Part shown: positions 45,300 to 55,670 of the stretch, piece after piece | How the letters are laid out: every line of letters starts with the position of its first letter | Numbering within the stretch: position 1 is the stretch's first letter | NCBI RefSeq assembly: GCF_031143425.1 | Contig: NC_090451.1 | Coordinates: 347,952,339 to 348,016,338 of the forward strand | Direction of reading: 5' to 3' | DNA: 64,000 nucleotides | From: Pleurodeles waltl | Lineage: Eukaryota > Chordata > Amphibia > Caudata > Salamandridae | The notes under the pieces: generated by a model | The model's database searches: none | What the model saw: only the letters and a program-made list of their open reading frames with translations | Told to the model about the DNA's origin: nothing | Position numbers and translations under genes: made by a program

Positions 45300-46847
45300 G
45301 TTTCATTTCTTGTCGGGGTCTTGGCAACTGTCTTTGGTTTCTGTCTGGATTGCAGGGAACATTTGCGGGGTGGTTCACCTTCTGCAGGGGGAGGGGTGCT
45401 GGTGGCCTGTGAGTCCTGTGGTGAGGCTTCCTGGCCACTAGCGGCAGTGGAAGTGAAAGGCTGTTCAGATGTCTGGCTAGTGGCAGGGGCCCGCTGGTGT
45501 GAGACTGCCTGCCTCATAATGTTGGCCATGTCTGCCAGCACCCCTGCTATGGATATCAGGGTGTTGTTGATGGCCTGAAAGTCCTCCCTGATCCCCTGGT
45601 ACTGCCCCTTCTACAGCTGGTTGTTCTCCTACACGTTGTCCAGGATCTGGCCCATCGTGTCCTGGGAATGTTGATAGGCTCCCGGGATCTCGGAGAGTGC
45701 CTCCTGGAGAGTCGGTACCCTGGGCCTGTCTTCCACTTGGCACACAGTACTCCTCCCAGTTTCCCTGGTGGCCTGTGCCTCTGTCCCCTGAACCGTGTGC
45801 CCACTGCCAATGACCCCAGGTCGCTGATTTTCTTGTGTGCGAGATGTGGCCTGGGATCCGTATAGAGGTGGACTCACTGCTGATTGACGTGTCCTCGGGA
45901 CAGAGGTCTGGTGTACGCTGGGTGGGTGCTGTGGTGGTGTTTCCAGATGGGGGAGGCTCAGTGGTGGTGTGTGACTGGGCTTGGGTAACCGGCTGTCCAG
46001 TGGTCCTTGATGGGACAGGTAGCTTGTCCAGATCCTGAAGACCAGAGTTACTGTCATCACTGTAAGTCTCTTCAGTTTTGGAGGCTGGATAATGCTGGCA
46101 CCTCCTCTCCGCTGACATTGGCTGGGGTACCTGTGGGGATGTAATTGATGTGTTATGGTTTATGTGTATGACATATTGTACACCCCTGGTTTCCCCTCTA
46201 TGGTTGGATTTGCCCTGCCAGCTTTCACTTGTGTATGTTTGTGTATGGGTGGATTGTTCGTTCTCTGCGCTGTGCATGCTTTAGTGATGAGTGTTTTTGC
46301 AGGGCTGTGAGGGTTGTCCATGCATTGGTACAGCATGCAGGACTTGGCATTGGGATGAGTGAGATATGATAGTGGAGTGGGTGGGATGTAGTGGAGTGAT
46401 GGGAATGAGGGTGAAGGTATGTGATGGCATGCAGGTAGGGAGGTCATAGTAGTTGAGAGTTGACTTACCAGAGTTCAGTCCTCCTCCAACTCCGGCCAGG
46501 CACTCAGGATGCAGTATTGCCAAGACTTGCTCCTCCCATGCTATGAGTTGTGGGGGAGGAGGCGGGGGTCCACCGCCAGTCCTCTGAATAGCAAGCTGGT
46601 GTCTTGCTGCTATGGAATGTACCTCCCCTCGTAGGTCGTTCCACCTCTTCCTGATGTCATCTATAGTTCTGGGGTGCTGTCCCATGCCGTTGACCCTGTC
46701 CACGATTCTCCGCCAAAGCTCCATCTTCCTGGCTATTGATATCTGCTGCACCTGTGCTCCAAATAGCTGTGGCTCTACCCTGACAATTTCCTCCACCATG
46801 ACCCTTAGCTCTTCCTCTGTGAAACGGGGGTGTCTTTGTGGTGCCAT
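45300..46847 (-). pseudogene. Harbinger Myb-like gene C, exon 1 intact, exon 2 broken
   Basis: Exon 1 (46847-46469) encodes 126 residues: FTEEELRVMVEEIVRVEPQL at 9-28, KMELWRRIVDRVNGMG at 41-56, DIRKRWNDLRGEVHS at 64-78, a Myb/trihelix-type DNA-binding domain, then a Pro run (94-99) and IAWEEQVLAILHPECL. The donor is GTAAGT. Exon 2 starts at about 46130 after CCCCACAG. It is split over two or three frames: KTEETYSDDSNSGLQDLDKL, later HTVQGTEAQATRETGRSTV and LQEALSEIPGAYQHSQDTM, then PPRKCSLQSRQKPK at the basic end. It matches the intact exon of gene C at 2-667. Expected role is binding transposon ends and aiding transposase import; this copy is unlikely to work past exon 1. Confidence 0.75.
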
Positions 46848-47418
46848 GGGTGTTATGTGTGGTGTGTTGGTGAGGGTGTGTTGGGTAATGTGTTGGGATG
46901 TGTGATGTGGAGTGCATGAGTGGTGTATAGGTGTGAGTGGTGTGTGGCTCTAGTTGTGTCAGTGGTCGTGGTGTCTCTCTCTTGGCAATGCTTTGTATTC
47001 GTAAAGGGTTGTGGGTAATGTGGGTGTGTGTTTTATAGTGGTGTAGGTGTAGTGTGTGGGTGGGTGTCAGGTGTGTGTTGTTTGAATTGGCCAATGTGGT
47101 GTTGTTTTGTATGTGGGTGTCCATTGTGAGTGTGGCAGTATGTACTGCCAGTGGTTTACCGCCATTGAATGTCCATCGTGGTGATTCATGCGTCAGAATG
47201 TGATGGGCGTTGTTCTGTTGGCGTAATAGTGTGGGTTTTGATACTGCCACTTTATCGCTGACCTTTGGACTGGCAGATCTGTGTATGTGGCAGTATTCTG
47301 TCAGACTGGTGAGTGTGTGTCATTATATGGTGAATGGATTTCCACCGCCGCAGCGGTAAGTTGGCAGCCGGCAGCGTGGCGGTAAGTGGGATTTACCACC
47401 ATTGTCATAATGAGGGCC
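46848..47418. other. 5' region of gene C and right end of Harb-2
   Basis: TG-rich, without coding signal, ending in the terminal inverted repeat. The promoter of gene C should lie here. Confidence 0.4.
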
Positions 47419-47763
47419 TATGTCAGTAAAAGTCACTAGAACGTGCCAGCCCACTGTTCACAAAGAAACATAGACATAAATGAAAAATGAGAAAGTGCAA
47501 CTTATACCACCCAGTTTGTACAGCTTGTCCTGGAAGAAAAGGGTAGGGTGCCCCGGCCGGGGGTCTCCTCTTGAGCCCACTGCACCAGGTGTGAGTCCCT
47601 TCTTCGTCGCCCTCAAAATGAAAACAGAAAAATAGGTATCACAAAGTGCAGAGAAAGTCAAAATACAAAGCATAACATCAAAAACATTGTATAGGCTCAG
47701 CGCAAAACATAACAGTCATCTTTGTAGGTTTACAGTGGTATTCCAGGTGGACATGTAACCTCC

Positions 47764-47885
47764 CAAGTTCAAACCATTGGGGCTTTTGGTATTAAGCTCA
47801 ATGATAAGCCTGGATTCTTATTTCCTTAGTGTACATTCTGTTTTGTGGATCCCACCAAAATACACAATAATATAAATCATCACCT
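47764..47885 (-). pseudogene. Penelope GIY-YIG scrap
   Basis: Minus-strand reading gives FILLCILVGSTKQNV (GIY-YIG start), then after a gap and a stop ESRLIIELNTKSPNGLN, the conserved end of Penelope endonuclease. The middle of the domain is deleted. 47419-47763 may be its 3' untranslated region. Confidence 0.55.
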
Positions 47886-48853
47886 ACTTGCTATCATCAT
47901 ACAGACCCACTAGAAACAACTTGAGCTGTACAGCTCAACCATTTTATGGCCAGCCAGGACTAAGCACATCATAATATACTGAGAATACTACACAACGTGT
48001 AAGTCAACACATCCTCAAGCAGAAAACTTCTCACATCAAGTCAACAACCACCAACAACTGAACCTGAGAAAATGCCTACTCAGGAGCGACAAATAATATG
48101 GCCATTTATTGAACCATGAGGCCCCATTTGAACCTGTTAATTAAAAAGCAGCAGGTTTCCCTCATACAATTCAAATGTTGCACTCAGCATTACAATCAAA
48201 CTATGACCTTGAAAGAATGTCATGCTGCACATGCATGGTATACACCTGCAACTGCAGGAGTTCCACACCACCTTCGGTACATTTCTCAACCTGAACACAT
48301 ATATGCAGTCTTACAAGATCAATTAACAAAACATATCTGCAGCATCACCTGTATTTTAGCAGAATACAGCACTGTACTGGTCAGCTAACAAAAGTGCTCA
48401 TAGCATCACAAAAAAGCGTATTATCTAGGGACCCTAGCAGCGTCATTCCATCAGGTGTAGCTACCCAAGGCATTCCATGACCGTACGCCATGAATCGTAT
48501 TTCTCAGCACACCAACACACAGCCCAAAACTGCTTCTTACTATCTAGCTTTTAGACAACACTTGTTTTACTTTGATGATGGATGAGCAGGTCCCTCACAG
48601 ACTACTTGTGTGAGCTCATTCAAATAAACAAAATAAGCATTGGCAAAGAGAAAAGGGTGGAACCAGCCCCACAGCTATTGGATTTTCCAGTGCTTGTTTA
48701 TTATATTTATTTAGATTTGAAGCCCTTCAAACACAAATGCTATAGATAGTGGGTTAGTAGATTAGATCATAAACAGATAGGGTAGTTGCATGTGGAAACA
48801 TGGTTGATGCATGAGGCATAGTAATTGAAACTCAAAGACTAACAGATCACATT
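47886..48853. other. Unassigned stretch
   Basis: About 970 bp without recognised gene or repeat. Confidence 0.5.
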
Positions 48854-49437
48854 GTATAGAGCAGTGGTTCCCAACCTTTTGACCTCTGTGGACATCACTT
48901 TATAATTCCTGAAACCCAGGGACCCCCACTGAATCATTATTGGAACCAAGGGACCCCCCACGTGATCATTATTGGAAGCCGGAGACCTAGGCCTAAACAT
49001 TTTTGATGATTTGAACCGCAAAACAATACCGACAAAATAGAGAAACAAGCATTCCGTCAAACACATACATAACACTTTTTATGTAATTTTCAAACAAATA
49101 AAATAAAAAAGCAAACATTTTAATTTTAATTGCAAAGTTGAAGATTTTCAAAATCCAACTGAAACCACACATCATTCATACTATATTCTGTTTGATGTAC
49201 CTGCACTGCTCCCATGAATCTGATGATACTAATTTAATTTTAGCCTCAAATTTCAAATTCCTTGACATTTACTGTACATTTTAAAATTTTCAGTTGTATA
49301 TTTAGCCACTTTATTTCAATACACTTTATTAATCTGTTAATATTAGTTCATTTTCTAAGCAGTCACAGACTCCCAGAGGAAGTTTTGCGGCCCCCCAGGG
49401 GTTCCCGGACCACAGGTTGGGAAGCACTGGTATAGAG
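48854..49437. mobile_element. hAT-type MITE with perfect 8 bp target duplication
   Basis: Element 48862-49429 starts CAGTGGTTCCCAACC and ends GGTTGGGAAGCACTG, the ends typical of hAT non-autonomous elements. It is flanked by GTATAGAG at 48854-48861 and 49430-49437. No coding capacity; 568 bp. Confidence 0.9.
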
Positions 49438-50843
49438 AAACATGATCAACAGAAGAAATTACATAATAAAACTTTTCTGGTTGTGAAGATCAGGGGGTGA
49501 TGGTAAATGTTTTATCCAATAGAAAGGATGGATATGTCATCATAGAGAGTCTTGCAGGGTTATGGTGATACCATGACACAATGAACAGGGTCAGACACAG
49601 CATTTGCAGTGTAAGGTGAACTTGACAAGATGGGGTAGGTTGTTTTGATGTGCTTGGTTAGTCCCAGTATTCGTAGATATTACAAGTCGGTCTCAGGGGT
49701 AACATTGTAAAGCATGGAGACAAAAATGCCCTTAGGTCAGTTAGAAAACGTTTAGTTAGAAAAAGGTTTGAAAATTCAAACTTGGACTAAAACCACAACC
49801 TGACATTATCACTGTCGACATTGGTGTAAGGCGCCATGGTGCACGGCCCCTTTAAGGTGAAGAATGTATCCTTGAAGGTTATGTGCTGCACCTGGATGAC
49901 TGCTCGTCGTCAGATTTCCCTTTGGCCCTCTGCACTCACCTGTGGTTGATGCTGCATCCTCTCGCCGCGTCCTCGAAAGGTTGGCGTCCTTGTTGGCTAG
50001 TACTTTCATAGCTGCACTGGTTCCTGCTTGCTACTCGTATTTGGACTTCCCTGCTGAAAAAAAAACAAAAGACAAAAATAATTATTAAGCGGCAATCAAT
50101 TCTGGTAACATTATTCCGATCTTAAAGAAAGAAACCCAGGCATTTACTGGATTCTTCACCTAAAAAAGAGAGAAAGATTAACTTGAGTGAACCTAATATA
50201 ATTAGTTCTTCTAAGAAGCTATTAGGAGAATGGAAACATGAACTAAGAAACTTTTGTTATTATTATCTCCACAGTGATATTAGGTACTTACTTGACCTTG
50301 CATTGACTTACCTGATTTTTTAGAAATGCTGCTTTCAGAATCAAATTTTTACCTTCCTATTACAGGAAAAAGATCCTGATAACTGTGACTTCTATGAAAC
50401 CTTCATGATTACCGGCATAGACCTAGATATAGTGGGCATATCCAATTTGATACCCTGACCCTGCTCTCTTAGGAAAAAGGAGAAGGGACATGAGGTAATT
50501 ACTTTTTGGAAATAACAGATGATTGCAGTGTATGGTCCTCTACTAGGTTGACAGATGCATTTTTTATGGTGTTTTCTAGATACCAAACATCATCTGGTGA
50601 AGCCGGGTTATGTCCTGATCAGATGTTCGTCCCTTCATCCCACTGGGTCAGACATGACTTCTTAGAGGTCTGTTGTCTCATAGGGAAGCTGGAACAATCG
50701 TCTTCGTGTCCATTTCATCCCTTCAGAAAGTTACACTCAAGTTCAAATAGTGAAAAAGAAGTTTTAACATTTTCTTAGAAACCTTTTGCAAATTAGATGT
50801 TTCTAAAGGAAGTGCAAATTAAATGATTCGAATTTGCAAACTA
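49438..50843. other. Unassigned stretch
   Basis: About 1.4 kb. A plus-strand reading near 50365-50455 (DPDNCDFYETFMITGIDLDI) looks coding-like but I cannot name it; it ends in a stop and could be chance or an old element. Confidence 0.4.
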
Positions 50844-51690
50844 GGGGGCAAATTTATACTCTGTTTGCACCGAATGTGTGTCAAAATTTTTGACGCACAT
50901 TCGGCACAAACCGTGCACCATATTTATACTATGACGCCCGACCACGCGAACGTCAAAGTTCCTCCGTGTGTGTCATTTTCTGGATGCGGGAAACCGCCTT
51001 GCATTAATGACATGCAAAGTAGGCGTTCCCGCCCAAAAAATGACTTTAGGGCCCGTGCGCCTTATTTATACTCCAGTGTCATTTTGACGCACATGAGAGG
51101 GCGGGCCTTAACAATCGGCACACAGCGTGATGTGCGCTGTTTTTTAACACCTGGGTGAGGGCAGGCGTTAAGGGGCATGTGGGCTCACTTCCAGGTCTCT
51201 GACCATGGAAGCAGTCCAGAGGTGCCCATCCCTGCCTCCAGGGACACCCCCTGCCACCCTCTCCCACCCCTGGAGGACACCCATGGATGGGGGACCCATC
51301 CCAGGTAAGTAGAGGTAACTACAGGCAAGTATGATTTTTTTTATTTTTTAAAGTGGCATCGGGGGCCTAACTTGGACCCCCCTACATGCCACTGTGCCCA
51401 ATGGCCATGCCCAGGGGACAGAAGTCCCCTGGGCATGGCCATTGGGCAAGGGGGCATGACTCCTGTTGTTGCTAAGACAGGAGTCATTTCAATGGGGTTG
51501 TCCGGTTAGAGCCATGATTTGTGACTCTAACCTGACTCACAACCCCCATTTTTACCTACGCCAGCGCTGCCTGGTTAGAGTCATTTTTTTTTACTCTGAT
51601 CCTTAAAAGGTGCCCGCCTGGCGCGTAGGAATGAGGTTAGCTGGTGGTAAATTTTTTGACACATGCGTCAAAAAGTATAAATATGGGCCC
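50844..51690. mobile_element. Hairpin-rich MITE, 847 bp
   Basis: Ends GGGGGCAAATTTATACT (left) and, reversed, GGGCCCATATTTATACT (right). Inside: CGAATGTG..CACATTCG near 50872, a perfect 24 bp stem with a 4 bp loop at 51396-51419/51424-51447, and TGACTCCTGT/ACAGGAGTCA near 51457. No coding capacity. No clean target duplication (CTA left, AAT right). Confidence 0.75.
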
Positions 51691-52284
51691 AATCATTTCC
51701 CAGTCCATGTAATTCCAGACTATTGCCCTTTGTCTGATGCTCTTTTTTGTTCTGTTACTTGTCCTCCATGCACTAAAGTCTTACATGTATAAGCAAACCA
51801 GTTGGAGTTATGTGGTGAAAAAGTACGGTTCTTCTCACTTTTGTTTGCTTCTTTCTAAATTAGTATATTTAGCTAGCAATATATACACTCATGCATGCAT
51901 ACAAATTCAGATTTAAAAAATGTAAACAAATAACATCACTTTGCAATGAAAGGGGGTTGGACGAATTATTGAGTGGCAAGTGTAGTATGTTTTTTTTTTC
52001 CTGTGTATCTTACTGGTACATTCAGTAGTTGTAGTGGTAGGGCACAAGGGGGGGAGGGGCAAGAACAAAAAGAGTGGGGGCAATGGTCCCTTCTTGCCCC
52101 ACTCAAGAGAGGACACTGAGTGTAATTGACTATGTTTCATCTAACATATTGGGTAGATGTGATGATTGTGTTTTCTCTGTAATTACAACTTATTTAGTGA
52201 CTATGGGTGTTAATTAGAATTGGGTGGTAATCGACAATGCTTTGACTTCTCCAAGAATGATGATTCCTACAGATTAACTGAATA
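51691..52284. other. Unassigned stretch
   Basis: AT-rich with a T run at 51991; nothing recognised. Confidence 0.5.
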
Positions 52285-54623
52285 TAGGTGAGAGAGCGTA
52301 GCTTATATAATCTATATTAACATGAATGAATTGAATTAATGTGTGATAATGGCGCATAAAAACTGTAATAGTAATTCTGCTTAAACGTGCACCTGAAATG
52401 TGACCACGGGGAGTGGCCGCCAATGTATACGTGGACTAGTAATGATGACTAAAATGTTTATGTATTATTATATTGACTAAGTTATACTAATTATTAATAA
52501 TTGTATTATTGAATTTGTGCTGAAATCCTTGTAGGCCTTAAGGTAGCATGAGCCGAAGCTTAGCTGTTTGGCTCTCATACTAAATGTATTTTTCCTATCT
52601 TGCAGTGTGCTGACTCACAAAAGGACACAACCTTTTATTTTTCTTCAAAACTAGAAGACGAATGTAACCATGCTAGATCCGTTCCCATGAATTTTTCATT
52701 GCTTGTAGGGTGATGTTAAAACAAAATGAAACAGTGTAGATTAATGTAATGTACAAGGTCATTCAAACTGGTGAAGACAATGGAGCTACTGACCAAAAGA
52801 TGTGCAAAGAATTACAGAGAGATGCCACACCACACATACTAAAACACCAAGAACATCCCCAACTCACTTAGGCAGGCTCCGAGATCCCGGGAAAGTCATG
52901 GTGAATTTAGAAACGCATCATATCTCCAATTTGCATTATCTCAGAAAAACAATCTAAACAATAATTCTCCGTCCTAGGGCCCCAAAGGGCCAAACCAACG
53001 CTCTGGTACCAGAACTGTTAACGCGTCCTTTTATGATAATTTATTACACATCAGGAATCGTTTTAGGCCAATGAATCTTTTGACCCAGTTGAGAGACACC
53101 TTAGGACGAGATAGCTAATCAATATGTCAATCATTACGTCAATAATGTCATCAATATTTATTACAACAATGCATTTCACTTTAGTTAAAGTCATTAACCA
53201 AGTCAAAACACTCCCCTGACCTTGCAGTCATGAATAACCACACCAGTTTAGTAGAATTTTATGAGTTGTATTCCCTACTGCTTACAACTCTAAAAGCAGG
53301 TGCGTCAATCTCAAAACCAAGAAACATATTAGTATAGTCACAATATGGCAACTTTGATAAGATTTCATTAAGGCGAGAATCACAAACATCAGAACATAAC
53401 ACGCCGTGAACATAGATCAATTTAGCAGAGTGTCAATAACGCATCAGTTCAACAAAGCATAGTTTTGGTTGTTTGTCTATTTGCGTCAGTTTAGCGAACA
53501 CCTGTCCTAACCACTGATTAGCATTGGCATGTTGGGCTTCATGCAAAACGATTTAGAACACCAATTTGGAAAACATCTAACTATGGTCCCTGTCAAAAGC
53601 AAGCAGTTGGTACCTAGAAAGGAAAAGCAAACAGACAAATGCATTGTCATAATTACCCTCCAAAGTTTAGGTCAGCGCACAGGTTCAGTCTTCGTCTTCA
53701 GGACATCAGTCAAATCGCCATCTGTCAGAACTCAGCTCCGGGCAAAAAAGGGGCACTTCCCTCATAAGGAGGCAAAGTGTAAAATGGGCAAATCTAAGGA
53801 TGGCTCTAAGCGAACCAACAAGTCACCAAACAGAGTGACAAAGTTTCTCGTTAAAATCAATAGCATTCCCTAACCCACCTAAATGGCTCCCCGTGTCATG
53901 GGTTTTTATCCCTTTCTCGTTGTACATTCCCCCAAAGTTCTATTGGACATTTGTTATACCCCACTATCTTTAATCTATCAGAAAACACATTAGGTCACCT
54001 AACTTTCACCCCATATTATTTTACAAGTCTTTGATTGGTTCTCCTATTCGATGTCTTCAGAGGTGGCACGTCCGGTGTGATTTCATCTTTCTGTAATTCT
54101 TTGCACATCTTTTGGTCAGTAGCTCCATTGTCTTCACCAGTTTGAATGACCTTGTACAGTACATTAATCTACACTGTTTCATTTTGTTTTAACATCACCC
54201 AACAAGCAGTGAAAAATTCATGGGAACAGATCTATCATGGTTACATTCGTCTTCTAGTTTTGAAGAAAAATAAAAGGTTGTTTCCTTTTGTGAGTCAACA
54301 CACTGCAAGATAGGAAAAATACATTTAGTATGAGAGCCAAACAGCTAAGCTTCGGCTCATGCAAACTTAAGGCCTACAAGAATTTTAGCACAAATTCAAT
54401 AATACAATTATTAATAATTAGTATAACTTAGTCAATATAATGATACATAAACATTTTAGTCATCATTATTAGTCCACGTATACATTGACGGCCACTCCCC
54501 GTGGTCACATTTCAGGTGCACGTTTAAGCAGAATTACTATTACAGTTTCTAAGTGGCATTATCACACATAAATTCATAACATTCATGTTAAAATAGATTA
54601 TATAAGCTACGCTCTCTCATAGG
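52285..54623. mobile_element. Fold-back element: about 535 bp inverted arms, 4 bp target duplication
   Basis: Left arm 52289-52828 and right arm about 54087-54619 are inverted copies with roughly 93-95% identity by eye, starting TGAGAGAGCGTAGCTTATAT at each outer end. TAGG flanks both sides (52285-52288, 54620-54623). The 1.26 kb middle has no recognised protein (longest frame 53529-53873, motif-free). The class is open: a fold-back or long-TIR DNA transposon, or an unusual inverted-LTR element. The single duplication argues for one insertion event. Confidence 0.85.
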
Positions 54624-55152
54624 ATCACACTTTTATTAAAGACAAGAAGGCTAGCATTATGCATTAAACTTCCATTCACCTCTTCTGAACAGTAACCTTA
54701 AACGCTTCCACAACAGAACCTTAAAACATCACAATGAAAATAGAACTTTCAGTCCCATAGATACTCCTTGTTATCCATCTTCTTCCTCTTTTGTTTGATT
54801 CTTCTTATTCATCGTGGTATAATGTTATTCTTCTGTACTGTAACTTTATCTACCCTTAGTTATATGCAACATATGCCCATGCAACATTTGCAGTGTAAAG
54901 TTAAGTCTTCCAATTTTATTTTCTCTTTGGTGGCTGAATGACCCTTCGTCCAAGTGAGGAACAGGAAGTCAGGCAGGAGTAAGCAGCCTGCTGCGCCTGT
55001 CACATTACTGATGCAGGGCTTATCTTTCAACAACTTTTTAGACTCAAAAGAGTGATTGTTGATGTGCAGTGGAAAAATAGTGCTCGATAGAATGTGGCCT
55101 TTGGTCTGCACAGGCTGTATCCCTGCGTGAAGCCACGCATCAGACATATCAG
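54624..55152. other. 3' region of the DIRS element
   Basis: No coding motif beyond the recombinase end; probably untranslated and terminal sequence of the DIRS element. Confidence 0.4.
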
Positions 55153-55670
55153 CCGTCCAACGCTTTGAAATAATATCTCCTGAACATCTCAGCATTTGAC
55201 CAATCTGCTCCTTTCACAATGTCTTCCAATCATCTTCCCATTATACAATCCTAACTCACCATGGCAGGACTGACAGAACGTGCTGTAAATTTTGACAAAC
55301 CCACGCCTGCTTCCTTCATTACAGGCTCGACCCATCTTGCAATTGTCACATTCATGACTGCTTTAATTGGTTTCCCATATTAAATCAATAACATATCCAC
55401 TGCTGCACATCTTTTATCCAACATTCTACTTTCAAACTCTTTTAAATTTCGAACCACACCCAATTTTCTAGAGCTATCAAATCTAGGGTAAGAAATTGAC
55501 CCAGACATAGGGGGTCACTACAGATTTGGCAGTTGGAAACATCTGACCGCCAAACTACTGACGAGCAGTCCGCCACAGTTCTGGTGGTCTCCCCACCTGC
55601 CCTATTACAAATTTCCCATTGGGCTGATGGGCGAGAACCAAGGTTTCCGCCCATCAGCCCAGTGGGAAAG

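Larger units (their letters stand above)
39176..47418. mobile_element. Harb-2: second Harbinger element, inverted, all genes broken
   Basis: Contains gene B (-), transposase (+) and gene C (-), the mirror image of Harb-1. The right end reads inward GGCCCTCATTATGACAATGG and ends at 47418; it resembles the ends of the MITE at 13199-14081. I find no matching left end: homology to the Harb-1 3' part fades around 39176 in a run of G, so the left end is truncated or unrecognised. Sequence divergence from Harb-1 is large and each gene carries several lesions, so this is an older copy or a different subfamily. Confidence 0.8.

Noticed and set aside
53529..53873. 114-codon frame inside the fold-back element as its transposase
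   Set aside because: Too short, no DDE or other motif, Lys/Ser-rich by composition.
52289..54619. Inverted arms as the terminal repeats of the DIRS element at 54624-64000
   Set aside because: DIRS coding sequence lies outside both arms, and the arms share a 4 bp duplication, so they belong to a separate insertion.
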